A stretch of 64,000 nucleotides of DNA from Curtobacterium sp. S6 (GTDB lineage: Bacteria; Actinomycetota; Actinomycetes; Actinomycetales; Micrococcaceae), in the NCBI RefSeq assembly GCF_000710345.2, contig NZ_JHEL01000015.1, positions 1 to 64,000 of the forward strand. The letters run 5' to 3'. Below are positions 50,987 through 60,263 of this stretch, in pieces (position 1 is the stretch's first letter; every line of letters starts with the position of its first letter). The position numbers were made by a program, and so were the translations under genes. The notes beneath the pieces were generated by a model. That model was not told the DNA's origin, ran no database searches, and was given only the letters and a program-made list of their open reading frames with translations.

Positions 50987-52312
50987 ATGACCACCAGTAC
51001 CCCCACAGGAACGCACCCGGTCGTCGACGCCCGGGCCGGATCGGCAGGAAAACCGCCGCAGCCCGACAAACCCTCGATGTTCAAACAGCCCATTGCCGTG
51101 TGGGCCATCGCCTTCGCGTGCATGGTCTCGTTCATGGGTATCGGCCTCGTGGATCCGATTCTTCCGGCCATCAGCCAGGAGCTCGACGCCACCGCCGGGC
51201 AGACGATGTTGCTGTTCACCAGCTACCTCTTCATCACCGGCATCGCGATGTTCTTCACGGGTTGGGTCTCGAGTCGAATCGGCATCAAGACAACCCTGCT
51301 CATCGGGTTGGTCCTGATCATCGTCTTCGCGACGATGGCCGGCGCGTCCGGCTCCGTCGGTGAGATCATCGGATTCCGTGCGGGTTGGGGGCTCGGCAAC
51401 GCGCTGTTTATCTCGACCGCCCTGTCGGCCATCGTGGGTGCGGCCGCGGGCGGAAGCTCCCAGGCCATCATGCTCTACGAAGCGGCGCTCGGTATCGGCA
51501 TGGCCGTTGGTCCGCTCGTGGGGGGCCTCCTGGGATCGATCTCGTGGCGCGGCCCGTTCTTCGGCACGGCGGCCCTCATGGCCGTCGGCTTCATCGCGAT
51601 CGTCACGTTGCTTCGCTCACCCCAGAAGGGCTCCGGACAACCGGTCGAGAAGCACAACTTCACGGCCGGATTCGTTGCCCTCAAGGACCCGGCCCTGCGT
51701 GCCCTGGCCTTCACCGCTCTGTTCTACAATTTCGCGTTCTTCGTGCTCTTGGCCTACTCGCCGTACCCACTCGAGGCCACCGCGGCCAAGAGCGGCATGG
51801 AGTTTGGTGCGCATGAGCTGGGCTTCGTGTTCTTCGGTTGGGGGCTGGCACTGGCCGTGGCTTCGGTCTTCCTGGCCCCGCTGCTCACCAGAAGCTTCGG
51901 TCTGCGCCCCGTGCTCTTCGCGATGCTCGGCCTGCTCGCGGTCACGATGGTCTTGGCGGCAACTTTCCATACATCGCTTGTCGCCCTGATCGTCTTCATC
52001 GTCATCGCTGGCCTGTTCCAGGGCGTGATGAATACGGCACTGACGGAAACCGTCATGGAAGCCACGAGCCTTCCCCGGTCGATTGCGTCCTCGACGTATT
52101 CGGGCGTTCGGTTCATCGGCGGCGCGATCGCCCCGGCCGTGGCCGGTCCCGTAGCCGACGCCGTGGGCGTCGGAGCTCCGTACTGGATGGCCGTGTGCAC
52201 CCTGGTCATCGCGATCGTGGTCCTGGCCTGCGCCGGGCATCACCTGGTCGCGAAGAAGCCTCAGGAATCGGCGATCGAGGAAGCCGAAGACATCACCCTC
52301 GGCACCGACTAA
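50987..52312 (+). CDS. MFS drug-efflux transporter (DHA1-like)
   Basis: 441 aa, 12 membrane helices. Efflux-family marks: MGIGLVDPILPAISQELDAT in helix 1, FFTGWVSSRIGIKTTLLIG (motif A), GFRAGWGLGNALFISTALSAIVG (motif B), and ALGIGMAVGPLVGGLLGSISWRGPF, the antiporter motif C. ATG 50987 is favoured over ATG 50978, which is only two bases after AGGAGG. The MarR regulator upstream and the shared operator point to inducible export of a toxic compound. It overlaps tag by four bases, convergently. Confidence 0.92.
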   Translation: MTTSTPTGTHPVVDARAGSAGKPPQPDKPSMFKQPIAVWAIAFACMVSFMGIGLVDPILPAISQELDATAGQTMLLFTSYLFITGIAMFFTGWVSSRIGIKTTLLIGLVLIIVFATMAGASGSVGEIIGFRAGWGLGNALFISTALSAIVGAAAGGSSQAIMLYEAALGIGMAVGPLVGGLLGSISWRGPFFGTAALMAVGFIAIVTLLRSPQKGSGQPVEKHNFTAGFVALKDPALRALAFTALFYNFAFFVLLAYSPYPLEATAAKSGMEFGAHELGFVFFGWGLALAVASVFLAPLLTRSFGLRPVLFAMLGLLAVTMVLAATFHTSLVALIVFIVIAGLFQGVMNTALTETVMEATSLPRSIASSTYSGVRFIGGAIAPAVAGPVADAVGVGAPYWMAVCTLVIAIVVLACAGHHLVAKKPQESAIEEAEDITLGTD

Positions 52313-53034
52313 TCATCGGTCAGGCGATTCGCGCTGCCGGATCGCGGTATCAACTCGGCGCGGCGCGCTTCCGGAGAAAAGATCCGGGAGGCGCCGCGTT
52401 GGTGGCTCTCGACCCAGTGCGTATCGACCATGCCGATCGCCTCCATGAGCGCATAGGTGGTCGTCGGGCCAACGTAGGAGAAACCGAGACTCTTGAGTTC
52501 CTTGCACAGGGCCCGCGACTCGGGCGACTGGGTCGGCACGTCGGCCATCGAACCCGGCTCGGGAGTCGTGGACGGAGCGTAGGACCAGATGAGGGACGGA
52601 AGGCCGGGGTCGATCTCCAGGACCGTTCCGTCCGTGAGGGGCAGGCACCATCCGGCGAGCCGGGGATCGTCGAGATCCCTCAGGGCGAGGGTGGCCCGGG
52701 CATTCCCGACGGCCGCGCGAATTTTGGCACGGCTGCGGATGATCGCGGCGTTGGTGGCCAGCCTCTCGACGTCCTCGTCGGTGAAGCCGGCGACGATCTC
52801 GGGGTCGAAGCCCTCAAACGCCTGTCGAAAAGCCTCGCGTCGGGACAAGATGGTCGCCCACGAGAGTCCCGCCTGGAAACCCTCCAGGCACACACGCTCG
52901 TACAGCCCGGCCTCGGTCGTGACCGGCAGCCCCCACTCGTGGTCATAGTAATCGCGCATCATCGCGCTGCCGTTCCCCCAAGGGGTCCTGACCGGAGGTT
53001 TCGCGGTTTCCCGCGGTGCCGAAGCGTCGTTCAT
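52309..53034 (-). CDS. tag: DNA-3-methyladenine glycosylase I, zinc-site variant
   Basis: 241 aa base-excision enzyme. The active-site segment VCLEGFQAGLSWATILSRREAFRQAFEGFD is intact, including the catalytic Glu, as is SLGFSYVGPTTTYALMEAIGMVDTH. The zinc ligands known from E. coli Tag are mostly missing: RCGW is RTPWG here, YHDNEWG is YYDHEWG, and the late Cys is Ser; only the late His remains. Its ATG overlaps the alkB stop, forming a two-gene alkylation-repair unit. Confidence 0.92.
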   Translation of the reverse strand: MNDASAPRETAKPPVRTPWGNGSAMMRDYYDHEWGLPVTTEAGLYERVCLEGFQAGLSWATILSRREAFRQAFEGFDPEIVAGFTDEDVERLATNAAIIRSRAKIRAAVGNARATLALRDLDDPRLAGWCLPLTDGTVLEIDPGLPSLIWSYAPSTTPEPGSMADVPTQSPESRALCKELKSLGFSYVGPTTTYALMEAIGMVDTHWVESHQRGASRIFSPEARRAELIPRSGSANRLTDD

Positions 53035-53756
53035 GAGTGTCGTCCTGTCATTCTCAAGGTCATGTTGAACCGTCCACGAGCCACGGGGGAATGCTCGGGG
53101 GCGGTCCCCGGGAAAATCTTCGGTACACCGTGGAACATGTACCGGCTGGGTCCTCCGAAAATTATCAGGTCGCCGGACGCGAGGCGCACGTCTCGGTAGG
53201 GTTTGTTCCTGGTTTGTGGATTGCCGACGCGAAATAGCGCCGTATCCCCGACGCTGAGACTCACGACCGGTTCGGCGGAGTCTTCGTCCTTATCCTGATG
53301 CATTCCCATCGAGGCGTCCGGGTCGTAGTAGTTGATGAGGGCGACGTCGGGTGTATACGTCTCGGCCCACCGGAAAAGCTCTCGGTCCTCGAACCCCGGC
53401 CACCCCGGAGCGATGGACCGGCGCAGGCCGTCGCTCAGCGCTCGTCGTCCCATGCGGACGACCCACTCGGGGACCGGGAGGGGAGAGGCGCCACCAAATT
53501 CGCGCGCCTGCTTCTTCAGACCCGTGTCGTCCCAGTGCCATCCCAACGAGGTCATGCGCACCGACATCGGATGTCCGTGGATGAGGGGAGAATGCGGAGG
53601 GATGGGCCCGCGGCCCCATTGACTCCACTGCTTCACGAGCCACCGTTGCTGCTCACCACTGAGCCAGGCGGGGATGTGTACGACTCCCGGCACGATCTCT
53701 TGTGGGCCCCTGGACAAGACGTCGTCCGAGAAGAGCCCAGCGGGAGGGTCGCTCAT
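53031..53756 (-). CDS. alkB: Alpha-ketoglutarate-dependent DNA repair dioxygenase AlkB
   Basis: 241 aa from ATG 53756. It reverses 1-methyladenine and 3-methylcytosine damage. The Fe(II) facial triad is in MGMHQDKDED (His and Asp) and YMFHGVPKI (His); the 2-oxoglutarate arginine is in RFNMTLRMTGR. Other family text: VALINYYDPDASM, SLSVGDTALFRVG, SGDLIIFGGPSR. It is the first gene of the alkB-tag pair, with ATGA overlap. Confidence 0.94.
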   Translation of the reverse strand: MSDPPAGLFSDDVLSRGPQEIVPGVVHIPAWLSGEQQRWLVKQWSQWGRGPIPPHSPLIHGHPMSVRMTSLGWHWDDTGLKKQAREFGGASPLPVPEWVVRMGRRALSDGLRRSIAPGWPGFEDRELFRWAETYTPDVALINYYDPDASMGMHQDKDEDSAEPVVSLSVGDTALFRVGNPQTRNKPYRDVRLASGDLIIFGGPSRYMFHGVPKIFPGTAPEHSPVARGRFNMTLRMTGRHS

Positions 53757-53837
53757 CGTCGGCCTGCTTTCTCTGATGGGATCGATGTTTCGGGGGTGCC
53801 CCTCATCTAACCAGGAGCCAACCGGTCCAATGAAAAA

Positions 53838-53890
53838 CGCCCGCCGGCCCCGGCCTCCGGCGGGGAGCGGGAGGCTGGGGCCGGCGGGCG
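53838..53890 (-). terminator. Intrinsic terminator of the glp operon
   Basis: A 21-bp stem (53838-53858 with 53870-53890, one wobble) starts 25 bases after the glpK stop. On the minus strand TTTTT follows it (53833-53837). Confidence 0.88.
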
Positions 53891-53914
53891 CGTCACCACC
53901 GATCGATACGCGGT

Positions 53915-55492
53915 TTAGCTCTGGGTGTCCTCGTCGACCCAATCGAGGGTGCGTTGGACGGCCTTCTTCCAGAGGCGATACTGGCGTTCGACCTCCTTGA
54001 CCTCCATCTTCGGGGTCCAGCGCTTATCCTCTTGCCAGTTCTCGACGACGTCCTGTTCGCCGTCCCAGAACCCGACCGCGATGCCCGCGGCGTAGGCGGC
54101 GCCGAGAGCGGTCGTCTCGACGACCTTGGGGCGGATCACCGGAACTTGCAACAGGTCGGCCTGGAACTGCATGAGGAATTCGTTGGCGGTCATGCCCCCG
54201 TCAACCCGCAGCTCCGTCAAATCGACGTCGGAATCGGCGTTCATCGCGTCGATCACCTCGCGCGTCTGGAAGGCGGTCGCCTCGAGCGCGGCACGGACGA
54301 TATGGGCCTTCTTGACGTAGCGCGTCATGCCGACCAAGACGCCGCGGGCGTCCGGGCGCCAGTACGGCGCGAACAGGCCCGAGAACGCGGGGACAAAGTA
54401 GGTCCCGCCGGAGTCTTCGACCGAGGTCGCCAAGGCTTCCGTCTCGGAGGCGTCCTGGATGAGCTCGAGGTTGTCCCGTAGCCACTGAACCAGGGATCCC
54501 GAGACGGCGATCGAGCCCTCGAGGGCGTAGACCGTGTCGTCCTCGCCGATCTTGTACGCGACAGTGGTCAACAGGCCGTTGTCGGAAAAGACGGGTTCCT
54601 TGCCCGTGTTCATGAGCATGAAGTTGCCGGTGCCGTAGGTGTTCTTCGACTGCCCGGACTCGAAGCAGGCCTGGCCGAAGGTGGCCGCCTGCTGGTCGCC
54701 CAGGATTCCGGCGATCGGGGTGCCTCGGAGGAATCCCCGTGCTCGCCCGTACCCGTACACCTCGGCGGAAGACTTGATCTCCGGGAGCATCGACATCGGA
54801 ATGCCGAAGTCCTTGGCGATATCTTCTTCCCACTGGAGGGTCCGCAGGTTCATCAACATCGTGCGCGAGGCGTTGGTGACGTCCGTGACGTGGACGCCGC
54901 CGTCGGTTCCGCCGGTCAGGTTCCACAGGACCCACGAGTCCGTGGTCCCGAAGAGGAGATCGCCGTTGTCCGCCTTCTCCCGGGCTCCCTCGACGTTGTC
55001 GAGGATCCACTTCACCTTGGGGCCGGCAAAATAGGTGTTCAGGGACAGGCCGACGCGATCGTGGTACTTGTCGTACCCTTCGTCGCCGGCGAGCTCGTCA
55101 CAGATGGCCTGGGTGCGGGTATCCTGCCAAACGATCGCGTTGTAGATCGGCTTGCCGGTGTTCTTATCCCACACCACGGCGGTTTCACGCTGATTGGTGA
55201 TGCCGACCGCGGCGACGTCGTGGTGGTTGACCTCCACGTCGGAGAATGCGTCCGCGACGGACTTGCGCACGTTGCGCCAGATCTCTTCCGGGTCGTGTTC
55301 GACCCAGCCCGCCTTGGGGAAGATCTGCTGATGCTCGTGCTGGCCGATCGTCTTGATCTGGCCCTTCTTGTCGAAGAGGATGGCCCGGGAGCTCGTGGTT
55401 CCCTGGTCGATGGCGAGGATGTATTTCTTTTCAGTATTCATAGTCTTGGAAAACAGGGCGTTGTTCCTGGTCTCATCCTTAGTGGAGTTCAT
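53915..55492 (-). CDS. glpK: Glycerol kinase
   Basis: 525 aa FGGY kinase making glycerol-3-phosphate. ATG 55492 has GGAAAGG upstream, while the more conventional ATG 55441 (NTEKKYILAIDQGTTSSRAI) has no ribosome site, so the enzyme may carry a 17-residue N-terminal extension. Family text: VGITNQRETAVVWDKNTGKPIYNAIVWQDTRT, GDQQAATFGQACFESGQSKNTYGTGNFMLMNTG and the FGGY-type LRVDGGMTANEFLMQFQADLL. It follows glpF by 45 bases. Confidence 0.95.
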   Translation of the reverse strand: MNSTKDETRNNALFSKTMNTEKKYILAIDQGTTSSRAILFDKKGQIKTIGQHEHQQIFPKAGWVEHDPEEIWRNVRKSVADAFSDVEVNHHDVAAVGITNQRETAVVWDKNTGKPIYNAIVWQDTRTQAICDELAGDEGYDKYHDRVGLSLNTYFAGPKVKWILDNVEGAREKADNGDLLFGTTDSWVLWNLTGGTDGGVHVTDVTNASRTMLMNLRTLQWEEDIAKDFGIPMSMLPEIKSSAEVYGYGRARGFLRGTPIAGILGDQQAATFGQACFESGQSKNTYGTGNFMLMNTGKEPVFSDNGLLTTVAYKIGEDDTVYALEGSIAVSGSLVQWLRDNLELIQDASETEALATSVEDSGGTYFVPAFSGLFAPYWRPDARGVLVGMTRYVKKAHIVRAALEATAFQTREVIDAMNADSDVDLTELRVDGGMTANEFLMQFQADLLQVPVIRPKVVETTALGAAYAAGIAVGFWDGEQDVVENWQEDKRWTPKMEVKEVERQYRLWKKAVQRTLDWVDEDTQS

Positions 55493-55537
55493 GGTTTGTG
55501 CCTTTCCTGAATGGTCGCATCTTTGCGGCCGGGGACA

Positions 55538-56344
55538 TTAGAGGGACACGAGGAGGGGGACGACGAGTGCGGCGAGAAGGCCGCCGACGATCGGGCCGAA
55601 GACCGGAACCCAGGCGTAGGACCAGTCGGACGAGCCCTTGCCGCGGATCGGGAGGATCGCGTGTGCGATGCGGGGGCCGAGGTCGCGGGCCGGGTTGATC
55701 GCGTAGCCCGTGGGTCCGCCGAGCGAGATGCCGATGGCGAGAACCACGAGGGCCACGGGGAGCGGGCCGACTTCGCTGGGCGTCTTGTCGGAAAACAGGA
55801 CGAAGGCGATGAGGACGAAGGTCGCGAAGATCTCGGTCAGGAAGTTCCAACCGTAGGAACGGATCTCGGGACCGGTCGAAAAGACTCCGAGCTTATCGGC
55901 CGCGGGCGCCTCGAGATCGAAGTGCTTCTTGTGCGTCAGGAAGACCAGGATCGCACCGAGGATCGCGCCAATGAGCTGGGCCAGTATGTAGATGAAGACG
56001 TTACCGGCGGTCGCGGGGATGCCCTCCGCGAGGTCCTTATGGGCGGCCCAGAAGGACAGCGTCACCACGGGGTTGAGATGCCCGCCCGTGGCGTAGGCAG
56101 CGTAGACGCCGGCGTAGACGCCGAGGCCCCAGCCGAAGGCGACCATGAGCCACCCACCGGCGTGGTTCTTGGTGCGGGGGAGGACCTGCCCGGCGACGAC
56201 GCCGCAACCAAGGAGGACCAGGATCAGGGTCCCGGCGAACTCCGAGGTGAACATCCCCAGGGTCGTCGGCACACCGTCCTTCATGAGATCGGGTGCGATA
56301 CCGAGAATTCCCGTGGGATCTGCGGCAAGAACTGAAGCGGCCAT
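55538..56344 (-). CDS. glpF: Glycerol facilitator (aquaglyceroporin)
   Basis: 268 aa MIP channel, six membrane helices. Both half-helix motifs are present: GGHLNPVVTLSF and YAINPARDLGPR, where the Asp after NPAR marks glycerol-conducting members. Start ATG 56344 has GGAAAG eight bases upstream. It lies between glpD and glpK. Confidence 0.94.
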   Translation of the reverse strand: MAASVLAADPTGILGIAPDLMKDGVPTTLGMFTSEFAGTLILVLLGCGVVAGQVLPRTKNHAGGWLMVAFGWGLGVYAGVYAAYATGGHLNPVVTLSFWAAHKDLAEGIPATAGNVFIYILAQLIGAILGAILVFLTHKKHFDLEAPAADKLGVFSTGPEIRSYGWNFLTEIFATFVLIAFVLFSDKTPSEVGPLPVALVVLAIGISLGGPTGYAINPARDLGPRIAHAILPIRGKGSSDWSYAWVPVFGPIVGGLLAALVVPLLVSL

Positions 56345-56427
56345 GCTGCTACTTTCCGGCACGTCATCGTGCCTGTCTCTATCTCATCACCGGGAGTTTC
56401 CCGGCGGGTGGTGATTGGTGGTGCTGA

Positions 56428-56465
56428 GCGCCGGAGCGAGACCAGTTGGCGTCTCGCTCCGGCGC
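56428..56465 (-). terminator. Hairpin between glpD and glpF
   Basis: A perfect 15-bp stem (56428-56442 with 56451-56465), starting ten bases after the glpD stop, with an 8-base loop. A weak T-tract suggests partial termination, so glpFK may have lower or separate expression. Confidence 0.65.
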
Positions 56466-56474
56466 CCGGAGGGG

Positions 56475-58226
56475 TTATTCTCCGCCCAAGACCTTGCGGG
56501 GCATGATCTCGGGGTCGGCGGTCACGGTTTCGGAGGCGCCGCGATCGTCATTCTGTTCCTCGGCGCGGGCGATGTTCTCGACGCGTTGGGCATAGTTGTC
56601 GAGTTCCCGTTTCCGGTCCTCGGCGGTCCACCCCAGCTCGGCGGCCATGATCTCGAGGATCTCGTCGGCGCTGGAGAGGCCACGATCGCGCTGCTCCAAA
56701 TCCAGGCGAACGCGACGCATCAGGACGTCTTCCAGGTGAAGAGCGCCTTCGTGGCGCACCGCGAGCAGAACCTCGGCTCGCAGGAACATGGGCGCGTGGG
56801 TCAGCGGCTTGCCGAGCTCGGGGTCCTCACGAATGAGGTCGATGACGTCGTCGATCTCCGAACCGTAACGATCCAGCAGGCTGTCCACGCGTGCGGCGGT
56901 CCAGCCGAATTCTTCGGCGATCTGGCCCGCGCGTGCCACGGCCGCGTGGTATCCCTGGGCCCCGACCAATGGGATGTCCTCGGTCACGGACGGGCGCGCA
57001 CCGGCGACCGACCCGAGGGCGAAGTCCACGGCGTCCCGGGCCATGATCCGGTAGGTCGTCAGCTTGCCGCCCGCGATCGCGGACATGCCGGGGACGACCT
57101 CGGCGACGGTGTGTTCACGGGAGACCTTGGTCGACTGCGTCGAATCGTCACCCTTGACGCCGGGCTGCAACAACGGCCGCAGGCCCGCGTAGGTGGAGAT
57201 GATGTCGTCCCTGGTCAGGGGCTTGTCCAGGATCGCGTTGGCGTGATCGAGGATGTAGTCGATGTCCTTGGCCGTGGCGACGGGACGCGCGACGTCCTGG
57301 TCGTACGGGGTGTCCGTGGTGCCGATGACCCAGTAACGCTGCCACGGGATGATGAAGAGAACGGACTTCTCGGTCCGCAGGAAGATACCGGTCTGGGCAT
57401 TGATGCGTTCGCGGGGAACGACGATGTGCACGCCCTTGGACGCGAGCACCTCCAGGCCCCGCTCCTCGCCGGCCAGGGACTCGGTCTCCTCGGTCCACAC
57501 GCCGGTCGCGTTGATGACGTGCTTGGCGCGCACCTCGCGGACTTCCTGTGTTCGCAGATCCGTGATCTTGGCGCCGATGACGCGGCCGGTCTCGGACTTG
57601 ATCAGGCCGGTCACCTGGGTGCGGCTGGCGGCGAGGGCGCCGTAGCCGGCGGCGGTGCGGATGAGGTCGATGACCAGGCGGGCGTCGTCGACGCGCGCAT
57701 CGTAGAAACGGATGGCGCCGGTCAGCGCGTTGTCCTTGATATCGGGGAAGAGCTGCTTGGCGCCCTTCTTGGAGTAGTGCTTCTGGGTGGGCACGGTCTT
57801 CTTGCCGTGGGCGCCCGCGATGGCCATGGCGTCGTACATGCCGATGCCGACGGCGGAGTAGCTCCGCTCGATCACGGGCATCTTCAGCGGCCACAGGAAC
57901 GGCTGCGCCTTGACCAGGTGCGGGGCGAGGCTCGTGAGAAGCAATCCGCGCTCCTTGAGGGCCTCGGCGACGAGCTTGAAGTCCAGGTTCAACAGGTAGC
58001 GCAGGCCCCCGTGCACCAACTTCGACGACCAGGCCGAGGTCCCGGAGGCCCAGTCGCCGGCGTCCACGACGGCGGTGCGCAGGCCGCGGGTCGCGGCGTC
58101 GAGGGCGATGCCGGCCCCGGTGACCCCGCCGCCGATGACCAAGATGTCGACGCCCTCGGCATCGCTCATCTCGTCAAGAGCCCGTGCGCGAGTTTCCGCG
58201 GACAGGTGGGTTGCGGCAATTTTCAT
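56475..58226 (-). CDS. glpD: Glycerol-3-phosphate dehydrogenase (FAD, respiratory)
   Basis: 583 aa from ATG 58226 behind AGGAGATGTC. It oxidises glycerol-3-phosphate to dihydroxyacetone phosphate at the membrane. FAD-binding VDILVIGGGVTGAGIALDAATRGLRTAVVDAGDWASGTS; KLVHGGLRYLLNLDFKLVAEALKER; FIIPWQRYWVIGTTDTPYD; GKLTTYRIMARDAVDFA. The C-terminal DAO_C domain is present. First gene of glpDFK, divergent from a SorC-type regulator. Confidence 0.95.
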   Translation of the reverse strand: MKIAATHLSAETRARALDEMSDAEGVDILVIGGGVTGAGIALDAATRGLRTAVVDAGDWASGTSAWSSKLVHGGLRYLLNLDFKLVAEALKERGLLLTSLAPHLVKAQPFLWPLKMPVIERSYSAVGIGMYDAMAIAGAHGKKTVPTQKHYSKKGAKQLFPDIKDNALTGAIRFYDARVDDARLVIDLIRTAAGYGALAASRTQVTGLIKSETGRVIGAKITDLRTQEVREVRAKHVINATGVWTEETESLAGEERGLEVLASKGVHIVVPRERINAQTGIFLRTEKSVLFIIPWQRYWVIGTTDTPYDQDVARPVATAKDIDYILDHANAILDKPLTRDDIISTYAGLRPLLQPGVKGDDSTQSTKVSREHTVAEVVPGMSAIAGGKLTTYRIMARDAVDFALGSVAGARPSVTEDIPLVGAQGYHAAVARAGQIAEEFGWTAARVDSLLDRYGSEIDDVIDLIREDPELGKPLTHAPMFLRAEVLLAVRHEGALHLEDVLMRRVRLDLEQRDRGLSSADEILEIMAAELGWTAEDRKRELDNYAQRVENIARAEEQNDDRGASETVTADPEIMPRKVLGGE

Positions 58227-58312
58227 GACATCTCCTAGAAGCTGACGACGGTGGTCCGGCGACGCCGTGGTGGGATAACACTCGTGACGTCCTGAGTCCG
58301 TTCTAGTCGAAT

Positions 58313-58378
58313 ATGAAAGAATGATCAGCACCAATGAACGAACGTGCAGTTGGGGTAGTGGTGACATGAACAAACGTG
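58313..58378 (+). promoter_or_regulatory. Phased direct repeats before the SorC regulator
   Basis: ATGAACGAACGTG (58334-58346) and ATGAACAAACGTG (58366-58378, over the start codon) differ at one base. A weaker copy, ATGAAAGAATGAT, is at 58313-58325. Start-to-start distances are 21 and 32 bp, close to two and three helical turns, suggesting cooperative binding by one regulator. Confidence 0.5.
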
Positions 58379-59331
58379 ATGACCTGGCTCACAAGGCCGC
58401 GACCATGTATTACTTGCAGGACCAGACCATGGACTTCGTGGCCAAGGAATTTGAGGTCTCCCGGGCCACGGTGTCTCGACTGCTCAAGCACGCCAGGGAC
58501 ACCGGCCTCGTCAGAATCACGCTGGGAGACCCACCTGGCCATGGCGACGAGCTCGGGTCGCGCCTGGAAAAGCACTTCGAGATCAACGCCCACGTGGTTC
58601 CCGTGCGAGGGAGTTCCTCGCCCATCCATCAGATGGAACAGGTCTCTCGCGTCGCGGCCTCGGAGCTGGACCGGCTCATGGAGCCAGGAACCACGCTGGG
58701 TGTCGCCTGGGGATCGACCGTGACGGAGCTTTCCAGACACCTGGTTCCTCGCAAGGTTCGCGACTCCGTCGTCGTCCAACTCAACGGCGCCGGCAATGCC
58801 CGTCGCTCGGGGATTCCCTATACCGGCGCCATCCTCAGCTCGGTCGCGGAAGCCTTCGGGTCGCAGATCGTGCATTTTCCGGTGCCGGCGTTCTTCGACT
58901 ACGCGGACACCAAGCAGGCCATGTGGCGTGAACGCAGCATCCGAGGAGTCTTGGCCCTTCAGGCCCAGGCGGACGTGGCGCTCTTCGGGGTCGGTGCCAT
59001 TAACGGTCCGCTTCCCTCGCACGTCTACAGTTCCGGATACCTCGACGAGGCCGATTTCGCGGTCCTGGCGCGGGAGGGTGTGGTCGGTGATATCTGCACC
59101 GTTCTGATGAGGGAAGACGGCACCTGGCAGGACATCGAGATGAATCGGCGAGCCACCGGGCCGACGCCCATGGAGCTGTCCCGCATTAACCGCCGGTTGT
59201 GCGTGGTGTCCGGCCCGCATCGCGCCGCCGCGTTGCTCGGTGCTCTTCGGGCGCGGGCCGTCACGGATCTCGTGGTCGACGCGCTGACGGCCAAGATCCT
59301 TCTCGACAAGATCACCGGCGCGAGGGGCTGA
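58366..59331 (+). CDS. SorC/DeoR-type sugar-binding transcriptional regulator
   Basis: 321 aa from ATG 58366 (GGGGTAG upstream). Helix-turn-helix: MYYLQDQTMDFVAKEFEVSRATVSRLLKHARDTGLVRI. The effector domain is NagB-like: LGVAWGSTVTELSRHL, ALFGVGAINGPLP, FAVLAREGVVGDICTVL. It is divergent to glpD, so I infer control of the glycerol genes by a phosphorylated ligand such as glycerol-3-phosphate or DHAP. That would be unlike the DeoR-type GlpR of many other bacteria. Confidence 0.9.
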   Translation: MNKRDDLAHKAATMYYLQDQTMDFVAKEFEVSRATVSRLLKHARDTGLVRITLGDPPGHGDELGSRLEKHFEINAHVVPVRGSSSPIHQMEQVSRVAASELDRLMEPGTTLGVAWGSTVTELSRHLVPRKVRDSVVVQLNGAGNARRSGIPYTGAILSSVAEAFGSQIVHFPVPAFFDYADTKQAMWRERSIRGVLALQAQADVALFGVGAINGPLPSHVYSSGYLDEADFAVLAREGVVGDICTVLMREDGTWQDIEMNRRATGPTPMELSRINRRLCVVSGPHRAAALLGALRARAVTDLVVDALTAKILLDKITGARG

Positions 59332-59334
59332 GAC

Positions 59335-60228
59335 TCACAGGAGTTTGACCTGGCGAGCCGACTCCTCCAGGGCCCTTCGCACGGCCTCGATGGCCGGCCG
59401 ACGGGCCGTGTCTCGTCGGGCGGAGGTGAAGACCCTCCGGTGGGGGAGGTTCGGCAATTCGATGAGCCGCACCCGGGGTATGGTCCCCGCCCACGCAAAA
59501 CCCGGGAGAAGGGCGACCGCGAGGCCGCGCTCGACGAGGTCGATGTGCGCGCGGACGTCGTTGAACTCGAAGGTCACGCGAGGCTCGAAACCGGCCGTCC
59601 GGCACACGTGTTGCGCCCAGCTGCGGCTCGCATTGGTTCGCGATTCCATGACCCACGACGCCCCGGCCGCGTCGGTGATGGACTGAATATCCGATTCCGG
59701 GCGTACCGCGAGCATCACCGGGTCCTCGTTGAGGGGACGCGAATCGAGCTCCTGAAATTCCCGGACCGCCCGATGCGGGTACTGCTCGGCCACGACGAGG
59801 TCGACGTCGCGTAGGTGCGTGTGTTCCAGGGCCGCCTCCGGTTCCCGCTGGAGAACCTCGACCTCAAGTTGAGGATACGAGGTCGCGAGGGCCTCGAGGG
59901 TGGGGGTCAGCAGGGCCATCGCGGCGGTCTGGAAAATGGCCAGCCGGATGGTGCCTGCCGGCGTCTCGTCCGTGGATTCCAAGGCCGTCTGTGCGAGCTC
60001 GAGTTCGTGAAGGATCTTTTCGGCGTGATGCACCAGGGTTCGGGCCTTGTGCGTCAGGGTCACGCTGCGACCGTGTTTTTGCAGGAGCCGATGCCCGCAT
60101 TCCTTCTCCAGGGCGGCCAATTGCTGGGAGACCGCCGACGGCGTGTAGCCCAAAACGTCGGCCGTTTCGGACAGGGTGCCGCGGTGCGAGAGCTCCTGGA
60201 GAACTCGCAGCTTCTTGACGTCGAGCAT
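59335..60228 (-). CDS. LysR-family regulator divergent from putA
   Basis: 297 aa. N-terminal helix-turn-helix: LRVLQELSHRGTLSETADVLGYTPSAVSQQLAALEKECGHRLLQKHGRSVTLT, in the ArgP/IciA-like subgroup. The periplasmic-binding-like effector domain follows (GTIRLAIFQTAAMALLTPTLEALATSYP). Divergent arrangement with putA over 171 bases implies control of proline use and autoregulation. The stop is four bases from the end of the convergent SorC gene. Confidence 0.92.
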   Translation of the reverse strand: MLDVKKLRVLQELSHRGTLSETADVLGYTPSAVSQQLAALEKECGHRLLQKHGRSVTLTHKARTLVHHAEKILHELELAQTALESTDETPAGTIRLAIFQTAAMALLTPTLEALATSYPQLEVEVLQREPEAALEHTHLRDVDLVVAEQYPHRAVREFQELDSRPLNEDPVMLAVRPESDIQSITDAAGASWVMESRTNASRSWAQHVCRTAGFEPRVTFEFNDVRAHIDLVERGLAVALLPGFAWAGTIPRVRLIELPNLPHRRVFTSARRDTARRPAIEAVRRALEESARQVKLL

Positions 60229-60263
60229 GGCTTCCCATTCTTTAGAGATTCTGTTGGGTACGC

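Noticed and set aside
56415-58238. Plus-strand open frame of about 600 codons opposite glpD
   Set aside because: Shadow of glpD in GC-rich DNA; no family motif, and glpD has all expected residues and a good start.
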